Below are positions 16,609-25,565 of a stretch of 61,169 nt of DNA, piece by piece. Both the position numbers and the translations under genes were made by a program. Under the pieces are notes generated by a model, which ran no database searches, was not told the DNA's origin, and saw nothing but the letters and a program-made list of their open reading frames with translations. Every line of letters starts with the position of its first letter. The stretch's first letter is position 1. Source of the stretch: Nitrospira sp. UBA5698 (GTDB lineage Bacteria; Nitrospirota; Nitrospiria; Nitrospirales; Nitrospiraceae); the NCBI GenBank assembly GCA_002420115.1, contig DIHK01000040.1, positions 18,656 to 79,824 of the forward strand, written 5' to 3'.

Positions 16609-17319
16609 TTAGTGCTGCACAGGATGGTCCAGGAGCTTGTATCCCAACGTCTTGATCGAGACGATCGCGCCGTTCAGCAGCGGCATCTTCACTTTCAACC
16701 GGCGGATATGGACGTCGACGGTTCTCGTCGTCCCGTAGTAGTCGCATCCCCACACTTCATTGAGCAGCACCTCACGGGTCAATACACGTCCAGGATGACG
16801 CAACAGATGTTCCAGCAACGAGAACTCCTTTGCCGTGAGCAGCACTTCCGTACCGTTCAGCTTCACTTCGTGTCGTGTCAGATCGAGCGAGAGGGGACCA
16901 TATGTTCCGGAGGTTGGTTTCCTGTCTGCCGTACGGTCTAGCCGGCGAAAGAGCGATTTGATTCGGGCGACGAGTGTCTTGGGACTGAAAGGTTTCGTGA
17001 TATAATCATCGGCCCCGAGTTCGAGTCCGACAAGTGTATCAGACTCTTCTGCTTTGGCCGTCAACATGACGATCGGCAGCATCGCGGTATTAGGTGCAGA
17101 ACGCAGCCGTTTGCATACTTCCAGGCCGCTTAATTCAGGAAGCATGAGATCAAGGACGACCAGATCGGGTTTGTCCTCTTTGACTTTCTTGATTGCCTCG
17201 AACCCATTCAGCGCCTTGATCGTGCGAAATCCCTCTTTCTCCAAGTAGTGGGTAACGAGCTGCGCAATATCCTGCTCGTCTTCGACAACCAGGACTTTTT
17301 TACTCGTGCTGTTACCCAT
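16609..17319 (-). CDS. phoB: PhoB-like OmpR-family response regulator
   Basis: A 236-residue regulator with an N-terminal receiver (acidic pair EDE, phospho-acceptor Asp in LVVLDLMLP, Lys in ITKPFSP) and a C-terminal winged helix (LTAKEFSLLEHLLRHPGRVLTR onward). Position next to phoU-pst indicates PhoB, the activator of phosphate starvation genes and probable reader of the 11-bp arrays in this window. The start at 17319 has GGAGAG seven bases upstream; 17358 is an in-frame alternative. A PhoR kinase gene, normally adjacent, is not found in the window. Confidence 0.9.
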   Translation of the reverse strand: MGNSTSKKVLVVEDEQDIAQLVTHYLEKEGFRTIKALNGFEAIKKVKEDKPDLVVLDLMLPELSGLEVCKRLRSAPNTAMLPIVMLTAKAEESDTLVGLELGADDYITKPFSPKTLVARIKSLFRRLDRTADRKPTSGTYGPLSLDLTRHEVKLNGTEVLLTAKEFSLLEHLLRHPGRVLTREVLLNEVWGCDYYGTTRTVDVHIRRLKVKMPLLNGAIVSIKTLGYKLLDHPVQH

Positions 17320-17465
17320 TGAGTGTCTCTCCAGCTGATGGAGAAAAAGGAGGCACAAACCGACAGGGTGTTTCTCAACCTATTCCGGATTCCGCCGTGG
17401 AGAGCCCTGGGAGTGCTTCCACAAGACGTTTCCGCAACCACTATCGTACAACGGCATCGCCACCA

Positions 17466-18143
17466 TCAGCGATCCGACACGGCCGTTGGTGATGTATGCC
17501 GAATGATCTTGCCTTCCACCAAATAGACCACTAATTCAGCGATATTGGTGGCATGGTCCGCCACGCGCTCGAGCGATTTGGCGATAAAGCTCAATCGAAT
17601 CGCGCGAGAAATGGTGTTCGGATTCTCCATCATGAACGAGAGCAGTTCTCGAAACAGCTGTTCCATGAGATCGTCCACGAAGTCATCATCCCCGATCACT
17701 TTTCTTGCGAGGATCGCATCCTCCTTCACAAAAGCATCGATGCTTTCCTTCACCATGACCCGTGCGAGACTCCCCATCCGTGGGATATCGATATAGGGTT
17801 TGAGTTGAGGTTCTTCGTTGAGTTCAATCGCTCGCTCACAGATGCTTTCCGCCAGATCACTGATACGTTCAAGCTCAGTGGAGAGTTTCATGGCCGTGGT
17901 GACCAACCGCAAGTCACGTGCCGCCGGCTGGTGGAGCGCCAACAATTCAATGCAGGCCTCATCGATCTCCACATCCATTGCATTGACTTTATGATCCCGC
18001 TCGATCACACGGCACGCCAATGCAGAGTCCCGGCTGACCAAGGCGGTCAAGGCTTTATCGATTTGGTCTTCCGCTAAACCGGCCATTCGAGCCAGCTTTG
18101 TCTTTAACTCGGCAAGTTCTTCGTCGAAATGTCGTTGCATCAT
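17466..18143 (-). CDS. phoU: Phosphate transport system regulator PhoU
   Basis: A 225-residue all-helical protein with the two PhoU three-helix bundles, each carrying an acidic metal-binding motif (ERDHKVNAMDVEIDEA in the first, ISDLAESICERA and later ERVADHATNIAE). PhoU links the PstSCAB transporter to the PhoR kinase and keeps the Pho regulon off when phosphate is plentiful. It begins four bases after the pstB stop and is followed by phoB, in the usual order. ATG at 18140 is a second possible start. Confidence 0.95.
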   Translation of the reverse strand: MMQRHFDEELAELKTKLARMAGLAEDQIDKALTALVSRDSALACRVIERDHKVNAMDVEIDEACIELLALHQPAARDLRLVTTAMKLSTELERISDLAESICERAIELNEEPQLKPYIDIPRMGSLARVMVKESIDAFVKEDAILARKVIGDDDFVDDLMEQLFRELLSFMMENPNTISRAIRLSFIAKSLERVADHATNIAELVVYLVEGKIIRHTSPTAVSDR

Positions 18144-18147
18144 AGCT

Positions 18148-19026
18148 TCACCCGAATCGTCCGGTGATGTAGTCTTCTGTCTGTTTGTTTGTGGGATTCA
18201 TGAACAGTTGCTTCGTCAGCCCAAACTCAATCAGCCGGCCGAGGTACATGAATGCGGTACAATCGGAGACCCGCGCCGCCTGCTGCATATTGTGCGTCAC
18301 GATGACGACCGTCAATTCCTTCTTCAGAGAAAACAGCAATTCTTCAATGATGCCGGTGGCGATCGGATCCAACGCCGAGCAGGGCTCATCCATCAGCAGG
18401 ACATCCGGCTTGACGGCGAGCGCCCGAGCGATACAGAGCCGTTGCTGTTGCCCTCCGGACAGGCCGAGCGCACTCTTGTGGAGCCGGTCCTTCACTTCTT
18501 CCCAGAGGCCCGCACCGCGGAGACTGCGTTCGACGATCTCGTCCAACACGGTCCTATTCTTCAGCCCCTGTAACCTTGGACCGTAGGCAACATTTTCATG
18601 AATCGACTTCGGAAAGGGATTGGATTTCTGAAAGACCATGCCCACGCGTTTTCGCAGATCGGTGATGTCGATTATGGGATCGAAAATATCCAGATCGTCG
18701 ATGAGGATATTTCCTTCATGCCGAGCGCCTTCGATAAGATCGTTCAAGCGGTTCATACATCGCAGCAACGTGGATTTTCCACAACCGGAAGGCCCGATAA
18801 AGGCCGTCACCTGATTCTCTGGAATTTCCATATTGATATTGAACAAGGATTGGACAGGGCCGTAGAAAAAATTGAACCCTTGCACCCGCAACTTTTGGTT
18901 CCCTTGCCTAGGAGACCGTTGCGACTCGCTGGAAACATCAGGATCCATGGTCTCTATCTCCAATGAGGAAACAGCCGGTGGAAGCGTCGTGGCACTGGAC
19001 TTCACATCATACTGCTGATCCAGCAT
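18148..19026 (-). CDS. pstB: Phosphate ABC transporter ATP-binding protein PstB
   Basis: A 292-residue ATPase with Walker A GPSGCGKST, the ABC signature LSGGQQQR, and Walker B VLLMDEPCSALDP, then the H-loop IVTHNM. It powers phosphate import through PstA and PstC. The N-terminus is about 40 residues longer than in E. coli PstB, polar and probably disordered, before KLRVQGFNFFYG. The ATG at 19026 has AGGAGG upstream and lies inside the end of pstA (20-bp overlap), which implies translational coupling. Confidence 0.97.
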   Translation of the reverse strand: MLDQQYDVKSSATTLPPAVSSLEIETMDPDVSSESQRSPRQGNQKLRVQGFNFFYGPVQSLFNINMEIPENQVTAFIGPSGCGKSTLLRCMNRLNDLIEGARHEGNILIDDLDIFDPIIDITDLRKRVGMVFQKSNPFPKSIHENVAYGPRLQGLKNRTVLDEIVERSLRGAGLWEEVKDRLHKSALGLSGGQQQRLCIARALAVKPDVLLMDEPCSALDPIATGIIEELLFSLKKELTVVIVTHNMQQAARVSDCTAFMYLGRLIEFGLTKQLFMNPTNKQTEDYITGRFG

Positions 19027-20422
19027 ATTTCCTCCTCATTCGATTTCGCAAGACGATTCCGGTCAAGTTAAGCGTCACGACGACCAGAATTAATACCAAT
19101 GTGGTGACATAAACCATGGGCTTCGCAGCCTCGACATTCGGCGATTGGAAGCCGACATCGTAAATATGGAATCCCAAGTGCATAAATTTTCGGTCCAAGT
19201 GAAGAAAGGGCCAGGTCCAGTCGATCGGCATGGCCGGTGCCAGCTTCACCACGCCGGTCAACATCAAGGGCGCAACCTCTCCGGCTGCACGCGCCATCGC
19301 CAAAATCAGTCCGGTCAGAATGCCCGGCAGTGCTGTGGGAAGCACCACCTTCCAGATGGTTTCCCATTTGGTTGCGCCTAACCCAATCGACCCTTCTCGA
19401 TACTCGCGCGGCACGGCTGCGAGCCCCTCCTCCGTGGCGACAATGACCACGGGAACCGTCAAGAGCGCCAATGTCAGCGAAGCCCAAAGAATGCCACCTG
19501 TGCCGAATGTCGGGGTCGGCAACCGATCTGAAAAGAAAAGGGCATCGATCGTCCCACCGACGCCGTAGACGAAAAACCCGAGTCCGAAAACACCGAAGAC
19601 AATCGACGGCACCCCGGCGAGGTTATTGACCGCGATACGAACGATCCGTACGATCACCCCTTGACGGGCATACTCCCTGAGGTACAGGGCCCCAATCACG
19701 CCGAAGGGGGTCACCACAAAACTCATGATGATCACCATCATGACCGTGCCGAAAATGGCCGGGAAGATCCCCCCCTCTGTGTTGGCCTCTCGGGGTTCCG
19801 TGGTCAGCACCATCCAGACGTTCCCGGCATAGACCCACACCTTCTCCCACGTTGCGAGGGCATTCGGGCGCAAGACCCGTACGACTTGACTCAATCCGAT
19901 GGTCTTTTCTCTGCCGTTGGCATCGGCCACCAGCACCGTGTAGAGACTCTCCGCGTCGCTCCCTTCAGCCTGGCGAAGCAGAGAGGGAAGCGATTGCCAA
20001 ACCGATTCGGATCCCTCAGCCAGAGATTGGTCTTCCTTGCTCAGCATTCGGAGGCGACCGTAGAAATTCCCCCATTCACGCCGCTCCACCAACACAAGAT
20101 CGACCGGTGTGGCCCGTTCGACGATCTGATTGCTGTCGATCCACCGATAGTCGAGTCCGTACAAATCACGATTACCGATCTTCATCCTGATTCGCGGGAC
20201 CCCCTTCGGGCTGACTTCTTCACCCGCTAATTGACCGATCACATGTTTCCCATCCTTTAAGGTCAATTCCACGAGATCCGCGGGCCAGAAATAGCCGAAC
20301 CCATTGACGAGGATGAGCACCAACAGCCCGGCGATCATGACCAACGAGAGAGAAAGGCCAGCCCCACAGGCCCAAATGAAGAGCTCCCCACTCGCCATGA
20401 AATGTCGCACCCACTGTTTCAT
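19007..20422 (-). CDS. pstA: Phosphate ABC transporter permease PstA, long form
   Basis: A 471-residue permease. The C-terminal 290 residues hold the six-helix transport domain with the EAA loop (REYREGSIGLGATKWET). The N-terminus has one membrane helix followed by a roughly 170-residue extracytoplasmic insert (from YFWPADLVELTLKDG), as found in long PstA proteins of Pseudomonas-like systems, against 296 residues in E. coli. The insert may contact PstC's own large domain. It lies 93 bp after pstC and overlaps pstB. Confidence 0.95.
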   Translation of the reverse strand: MKQWVRHFMASGELFIWACGAGLSLSLVMIAGLLVLILVNGFGYFWPADLVELTLKDGKHVIGQLAGEEVSPKGVPRIRMKIGNRDLYGLDYRWIDSNQIVERATPVDLVLVERREWGNFYGRLRMLSKEDQSLAEGSESVWQSLPSLLRQAEGSDAESLYTVLVADANGREKTIGLSQVVRVLRPNALATWEKVWVYAGNVWMVLTTEPREANTEGGIFPAIFGTVMMVIIMSFVVTPFGVIGALYLREYARQGVIVRIVRIAVNNLAGVPSIVFGVFGLGFFVYGVGGTIDALFFSDRLPTPTFGTGGILWASLTLALLTVPVVIVATEEGLAAVPREYREGSIGLGATKWETIWKVVLPTALPGILTGLILAMARAAGEVAPLMLTGVVKLAPAMPIDWTWPFLHLDRKFMHLGFHIYDVGFQSPNVEAAKPMVYVTTLVLILVVVTLNLTGIVLRNRMRRKYAGSAV

Positions 20423-20515
20423 CGTATCACTCGTCCATCGGTGTAACTGAACCTGTGCATCAGCGCTTGTTGCTCTCGCCCGTTTTGATATCCGGCTTTT
20501 GGAACACTCTTGTGT

Positions 20516-22837
20516 CTAAAATTGACTGTACTTCTCCCTGAGCCGCTGTCGAATCAACTCTGCAACCGTGTTGAGCAAAAAGGTGGCCACAAAGAGAAGC
20601 AGCCCCGCCAGAAACAGCGTGCGATACAGAGTCCCTCCATGCGGTGCTTCAGGAATCTCCACGGCAATATTCGCGGACAATGTTCGAAAGCCATTGAACA
20701 AACTCCAGTCCATGATCGGTGTATTCCCCGTCGCCATCAACACGATCATGGTCTCTCCCACCGCCCGTCCAAGTCCAATCATCAACGCGGAGAAGATACC
20801 CGGACTGGCTGAGATCAGGACAAGATAGATCAGTGTCTGCCAACGCGTCGCGCCGAGCGCCAAGGAGCCGGCGATAAGATTCTTTGGGACATTGGTCAGG
20901 GCCTCTTCCGAGATACTGTAAATGATGGGAATAATGGCAAATCCCATGGCCACACCGACGACAATAGCGTTGCGCTGGTCATAATTCAGACCCAGATGGG
21001 CCTGAAGCCAGGGTTTATAGTGACCACCGAATAAGAAGGACTCCCACCAGCCATTCGTCGCCAGGCATCCCCAAACCACGGCAATGACCACCGGTATCAT
21101 GAGGAAGGCTTCGACACCAGGCCTGATTCGATGCCGAAGGGACGCAGGCAGCATGAGAAAGAGCCCGGCGGAAATGGCAACGGCAAAGGGGGTCAACAGG
21201 AGCATCCCGGCCATCGCGGGAAAGTTTCGCTCCAGCACCGGGGCAAACCAAAGCCCGGCCAGGAATCCGAGGACCACCGTCGGGAGCGCCGCCATGATTT
21301 CAATGGTCGGCTTGATCTTGGCGCGATAATCCGGATGCATGAACATGGAGGTGTAGATCGCGGCTAAGACCGCCAGGGGAACCGCAAGAAGCACCGCATA
21401 GACAGTCCCTTTGATCGTGCCAAAGATGAGCGGCGTCAAACTAAACTTGGCTTCGAAGTCATCCGACCCGCTTGAGGACTGCCACACCAGCTCCGGCCGT
21501 TCATAGCCTTCGTACATCACAGGCGAAAACAGAGTCGCCAAGGTAATTTCCGGATAGGGATTGTCAATCTGGTAATGGATCAGCTGATTCGTGTCGGTCA
21601 CACTGACCACCCCATCCGCCTTTGGTGAAAAATAGGTACTGCGGATCCCGCCCTGTCGCGGAGTGAGCGCGAGTAACGTCTGGGCAGACGTCGAATGGTG
21701 CAGCCGGATTCCTCCTTCGGCGTCGGTTGTGATAAACCCCTTATCGCGCTGCGAAATCGTAATCTCGGTCACGGCACTCTGATGAGGAAGGAACCGATGG
21801 ACGCTCGTCATATGGGTCTGATTCGTTCCGGCATGCTCCCGCACAGGCATCCACACAACCACCTGCCCTAACGCATCACCGGTGACAAGACTCCGGTCTC
21901 CCATCAGATAGGCCAACGCGGTAATCGTCTGATCCGGATCGGACGCCTGTGTCGTCTCCGTCAGAACAGGCTTGGCCGCATCCCGAAGATCAAAATGGTA
22001 AACCTTGCCGTCCGCCGTGCCGACAGCAAGAAGCTCTCCCCGGCTTGCAAGGGTGAGCGCCGTTATCTGACCGGGGATGTTAGACGTCAGATCAACCTGT
22101 GTGGTCGAAGCAGCGGTCGTTCCATCAGGACGGGAGACGCTGCGACTGGTGGTCAGCCAGAGATGCTGATCTTGCAGGAGCGCGGCGACGCGCATTTCGG
22201 AATCCGTACTCTGATAGGCTAGTTTAGTAATTGGCTGTGGAGTCGGTGCCGCAGCAATGGGAGTCCCCATTTTGACCGATGGAGCGATCGAACGTTCTTG
22301 ATCGTGAAAGTCCTGCGTAAATTCGATCGCGACGGGGACGATGCGGCCGTCTCCCGTACCGAGAGCAAGATTGTGCCCCTTGCCTAAGCCTCGTGCTAAT
22401 GCGGTAACTGTTCCATCCGGCAGTAAACCACGCGATGGCACTTTGGATATGGCAGCCGCATTTTCCCCGATGAAAACAAACTCCAAAGAGTCATCCCGCA
22501 ACACATAAGCAAGCTCTTGGTGTTCGTCAATGCCAATAAGAGTTGAGACCGCCGGATTCTTGAGTTGAGAAAGAGTGATGGGCTCCTTGAGGTTTGCCTG
22601 AGTCGGAAGAAAAAGTGGGATAACCTCCTTCACGAGAAAGACACACATCCCGAGAATGCAGAGGATAATGCTGACCCCGCCCGTCTTGATAATGAAGCGG
22701 GTGACCCCATCTGTCAGTGATCTAATTTGGCGGCGAGTAAAAAACCCCTCCATAAGGGTCGGGGCCGACGTATGACCCCGACCAGGGGAGGGCTCTCCTT
22801 GAAGCGCTGGTGCTGGAGTGAGCGGCGACACGTTCAT
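20516..22837 (-). CDS. pstC: Phosphate ABC transporter permease PstC with large beta-propeller-like domain
   Basis: A 773-residue permease, more than twice the length of E. coli PstC (319). After one N-terminal membrane helix (about residues 48-70) comes a soluble domain of about 400 residues built from repeats that end like WD40 or quinoprotein blades, for example GTADGKVYHFDLRD, TGDALGQVVVWMPV and TTDAEGGIRLHHS. The last 300 residues hold the permease domain with the EAA loop (VPKNLIAGSLALGATRWQT). The start is set at 22837 behind GAAGG; an ATG at 22891 is open in the same frame. The propeller faces the periplasm by topology and may help dock PstS. Confidence 0.93.
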   Translation of the reverse strand: MNVSPLTPAPALQGEPSPGRGHTSAPTLMEGFFTRRQIRSLTDGVTRFIIKTGGVSIILCILGMCVFLVKEVIPLFLPTQANLKEPITLSQLKNPAVSTLIGIDEHQELAYVLRDDSLEFVFIGENAAAISKVPSRGLLPDGTVTALARGLGKGHNLALGTGDGRIVPVAIEFTQDFHDQERSIAPSVKMGTPIAAAPTPQPITKLAYQSTDSEMRVAALLQDQHLWLTTSRSVSRPDGTTAASTTQVDLTSNIPGQITALTLASRGELLAVGTADGKVYHFDLRDAAKPVLTETTQASDPDQTITALAYLMGDRSLVTGDALGQVVVWMPVREHAGTNQTHMTSVHRFLPHQSAVTEITISQRDKGFITTDAEGGIRLHHSTSAQTLLALTPRQGGIRSTYFSPKADGVVSVTDTNQLIHYQIDNPYPEITLATLFSPVMYEGYERPELVWQSSSGSDDFEAKFSLTPLIFGTIKGTVYAVLLAVPLAVLAAIYTSMFMHPDYRAKIKPTIEIMAALPTVVLGFLAGLWFAPVLERNFPAMAGMLLLTPFAVAISAGLFLMLPASLRHRIRPGVEAFLMIPVVIAVVWGCLATNGWWESFLFGGHYKPWLQAHLGLNYDQRNAIVVGVAMGFAIIPIIYSISEEALTNVPKNLIAGSLALGATRWQTLIYLVLISASPGIFSALMIGLGRAVGETMIVLMATGNTPIMDWSLFNGFRTLSANIAVEIPEAPHGGTLYRTLFLAGLLLFVATFLLNTVAELIRQRLREKYSQF

Positions 22838-22952
22838 GCGCTGACCTTCGTCTGTCCTTCCAACATTCAGACCGTACACACATCGAAACATGCTGCGTGG
22901 TCATCATCTTCAGGACGATCACCCCACACACCGAACGATCGACTCCGGAGGC

Positions 22953-23942
22953 CTATTCGACTTTCGACAATTCCTTCTCAATGACGCTCTGTGGCAGCGG
23001 GAAAAACCCGTCCTTAATGACGACGGCTTGCCCTTCCTTACTATAAATAAACTTGATGAATTCCTTCACGAGCGGATCAAGCGGTTTATTCGGCGCCTTA
23101 TTGACGTAGACTAACAGATGGCGCCACAAGGGATAGGACCCGTTCATGGCATTGGTCTGCGATGGTTCCACGAAGGGTGCTCCCTCTTTTTCGGCCAGCG
23201 GAAGAACCCGAACACCGGAGGTCAGGTAGCCGATCCCGCTATACCCAATACCTGCTTGATCTTCTGTAATGCCTTGCACAACGGATGCTGACCCTGGCTG
23301 CTCCTTGACCTCATCCTTGTAATCTCCGTTTTTCAAGGCAAACTCTTTAAAGAACCCGTAGGTACCTGATGCTGAGTTACGACCATAAATGCTGATCGGT
23401 GATGCCGCCACTTCGCCTGTAATCCCGAGTTGCCCCCACCGCTCAATGTTCTGCTGTGCCCCAAACCGACGAGTCTTGGAGAAGATCGCATCCACTTGCG
23501 CCATCGTGAGCCCTTGGACAGGATTATCCTTGTTGACATACACTGCCAACGCATCAATGGCCACCGGGAAGGCTGTTGGTTTGTATCTATATTTTTTCTC
23601 AAAGGAATCGATCTCCGTGCTTTTCATGGCTCTTGACATTGGCCCAAGCTGGGCCGTGCCTTCGATCAGAGCCGGCGGTGCGGTGCTGGAACCCTTGCCT
23701 TCAATTTGAATTTTGACGTTTGGATATTGCTTGCGAAAGCCTTCCGCCCAGAGCGTCATCAGATTGTTGAGCGTGTCCGAACCAATGCTGTTGACATTGC
23801 CGGTTACCCCGGTGACCTTTACATACCCTTTTAGAGCTGGGTCTAACACAATGTGATCATCGGCATAAACAGAGGGAATCATCGAAGCAAGCGCTCCAAG
23901 AAACGCAAAACAGGAGAGACCAAATTTGGTCGATTTGTTCAT
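22953..23942 (-). CDS. pstS: Phosphate-binding periplasmic protein PstS
   Basis: A 329-residue binding protein that captures phosphate for PstCAB. It has a signal peptide (residues 1-27, ending SVYA) and PstS segments: IGSDTLNNLMTLWAEGF, EGKGSSTAPPALIEG, MSRAMKSTEI, YGRNSASGTYGFF and the GYSGIGYL loop. The ATG at 23942 has AAAGGA six bases upstream; ATG at 23960 with GAAGGG is almost as good. Four Pho-box units lie upstream. The 115-bp gap before pstC shows no strong terminator, so pstSCAB-phoU-phoB are probably one transcription unit. Confidence 0.96.
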   Translation of the reverse strand: MNKSTKFGLSCFAFLGALASMIPSVYADDHIVLDPALKGYVKVTGVTGNVNSIGSDTLNNLMTLWAEGFRKQYPNVKIQIEGKGSSTAPPALIEGTAQLGPMSRAMKSTEIDSFEKKYRYKPTAFPVAIDALAVYVNKDNPVQGLTMAQVDAIFSKTRRFGAQQNIERWGQLGITGEVAASPISIYGRNSASGTYGFFKEFALKNGDYKDEVKEQPGSASVVQGITEDQAGIGYSGIGYLTSGVRVLPLAEKEGAPFVEPSQTNAMNGSYPLWRHLLVYVNKAPNKPLDPLVKEFIKFIYSKEGQAVVIKDGFFPLPQSVIEKELSKVE

Positions 23943-23997
23943 AAACAGTCCTTTCATCATCACTATCCCTTCTTTGGGTCCACTCTACTCTTATCTT

Positions 23998-24037
23998 ATT
24001 GCGATTACATTACGCGAATATTACAGACGTGTTACAT
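23998..24037 (-). promoter_or_regulatory. Pho-box array upstream of pstS
   Basis: Minus-strand units ATGTAAC, CTGTAAT, GCGTAAT and TCGCAAT start at exact 11-bp steps (plus-strand positions 24031, 24020, 24009, 23998). This is the cleanest array and lies right before the gene that is the classical PhoB target, so it anchors the motif. Confidence 0.8.
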
Positions 24038-24103
24038 CTCGACGAACCACCCTACTTCCAGGCTGCATGTAAAGGGGCCGGCCCTTGCCCGCCCCTTTCA
24101 TGC

Positions 24104-25447
24104 CTAGAAGTTATATTGCAGCTGGGTCCGGACAATATCGCCCTCACGAATGTTATAGGGCGCAGTCTGAGTGTCCGTGCGTCTGCTCCGCGCATAGGCA
24201 ATTGTGAACTCTAACGATTTGGCGATCTGCCACTCCATTCCAACTTCCCACTCCCGCACAACATTGAATGGCGAGTTGGTCCGGTGCTTCTTTCCACCGC
24301 TGTACTCCTGGTACCGCACGTAGGGAATCAGGCTGGTCAACCAAGGTTTATTCACGTCCCACTTATACATCCCCTGCACATAGCCGCCCTGAATATCCCC
24401 TTCTTCAATGCGAGTCCTGGTCGCGTTCAACTGCGGACCATTACCCCAGTTCCACTCCGCTTGGAACCCGATCGGTTGCGGATACAGCACAAAATGGACA
24501 CCGACTCGCTCATCGAGAATATTCCCGTTATTTTCAACTGTTGGCGCTGCTGGGAGACCGGTTCCTGATGGGGTACCGACGTTGAATGTACCCCGGTAGG
24601 CATCGACGCCGAACTGGATAATCTGCCCGTAGGGCAATTCCATCGGGTAGGTGGCGTGGACGACAACATGCTTGTTGTCATTACGTTCCGAAACATTGAG
24701 GGTTTGGCCGTTGTAAACCCCGACGCCCAAGACACCGTAGTCTCCGGATCCCTTGAGGCCCGAGTCGACCAGTTTCTTGAATAGTTTCCTAGTCTCCTTC
24801 GGTGTGTAATAGAAGAAAAATCCGAGGTCGCGTTCGCCATTCACTGCGCTATTGAGGGCGTCGTCTCGATCAAACGCAAGTCGATTTTGGCTGGACTGCA
24901 AATTCGCAAACCCGAACGGGACCTTTGATTGCCCCACGCGAACCCGCAATTCCTTTTCCTCAAAGAACAGGAACGGTATGGGCATAAAGACATCCGCGTA
25001 AGCGTCGCGTAGCTGGACAAAGTGATTACTCTGATCCCCGGTCGTACCTGGCACAGTGCCGGCAAATTCCGGTTGGATATAGAACGAGAGCCAATCCGTG
25101 ATATCCCCTGAAAAGACGAGGCGGACCCGGCGGAAAGCGAATCCGGTATTGTCTCGAATGGTGTTATCATACTCGCTCCGGATGGATTTATCTCCCGGCA
25201 GGTAGGTATAGCGGGCTTGCACGTAACCGCGAATGCTGATCTTGTCAAACCACTTCTTGATCGCGGCCTTCTCAGCAATGATCGCATCATCTCGTTCATG
25301 CTCCGCTTTCAACTTGAGCCATTCTTCCTTCGTAATCTGTCCTTTTTCATACAGGAGATCCTCCACGTTGGCTTGCGCCACATTGGCCGTGAGGAGTACG
25401 CCGAAACTAATCGCGCACAAGGCGCCTACCAACCTCCATCCCTTCAT
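24104..25447 (-). CDS. Phosphate-selective porin, OprP/OprO family
   Basis: A 447-residue outer membrane protein. A signal peptide (residues 1-26, ending AQA) is followed by a short helical segment (DLLYEKGQITKEEWLKLKAEHE) typical of this family, then alternating beta strands from ISIRGYVQARY to a C-terminal phenylalanine (QLQYNF), the signal for outer membrane insertion. OprP-type porins pass phosphate or polyphosphate. It lies upstream of pstS on the same strand and has its own Pho-box array and -10 (TATAAG), so outer and inner membrane uptake are co-regulated. Selectivity is inferred from context. Confidence 0.9.
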   Translation of the reverse strand: MKGWRLVGALCAISFGVLLTANVAQANVEDLLYEKGQITKEEWLKLKAEHERDDAIIAEKAAIKKWFDKISIRGYVQARYTYLPGDKSIRSEYDNTIRDNTGFAFRRVRLVFSGDITDWLSFYIQPEFAGTVPGTTGDQSNHFVQLRDAYADVFMPIPFLFFEEKELRVRVGQSKVPFGFANLQSSQNRLAFDRDDALNSAVNGERDLGFFFYYTPKETRKLFKKLVDSGLKGSGDYGVLGVGVYNGQTLNVSERNDNKHVVVHATYPMELPYGQIIQFGVDAYRGTFNVGTPSGTGLPAAPTVENNGNILDERVGVHFVLYPQPIGFQAEWNWGNGPQLNATRTRIEEGDIQGGYVQGMYKWDVNKPWLTSLIPYVRYQEYSGGKKHRTNSPFNVVREWEVGMEWQIAKSLEFTIAYARSRRTDTQTAPYNIREGDIVRTQLQYNF

Positions 25448-25489
25448 TCATCTACCTCCCTTAGTTAATCAGAGACTGAAACGAGGGAG

Positions 25490-25544
25490 CTTATAGATGG
25501 TAAACGTTAAGATGATGCTACGGAGTTGTTACGCGATTGTTAAA
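25490..25544 (-). promoter_or_regulatory. Pho-box array and -10 of the porin gene
   Basis: Minus-strand units TTTAACA, CGTAACA, CGTAGCA and CTTAACG start at exact 11-bp steps (plus-strand positions 25538, 25527, 25516, 25505). A -10-like TATAAG lies at 25490-25495, about nine bp after the last unit. The array also sits 20-60 bp before the divergent gene at 25566. Confidence 0.7.
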
Positions 25545-25565
25545 TTCGCTACGATCTCACCACGC

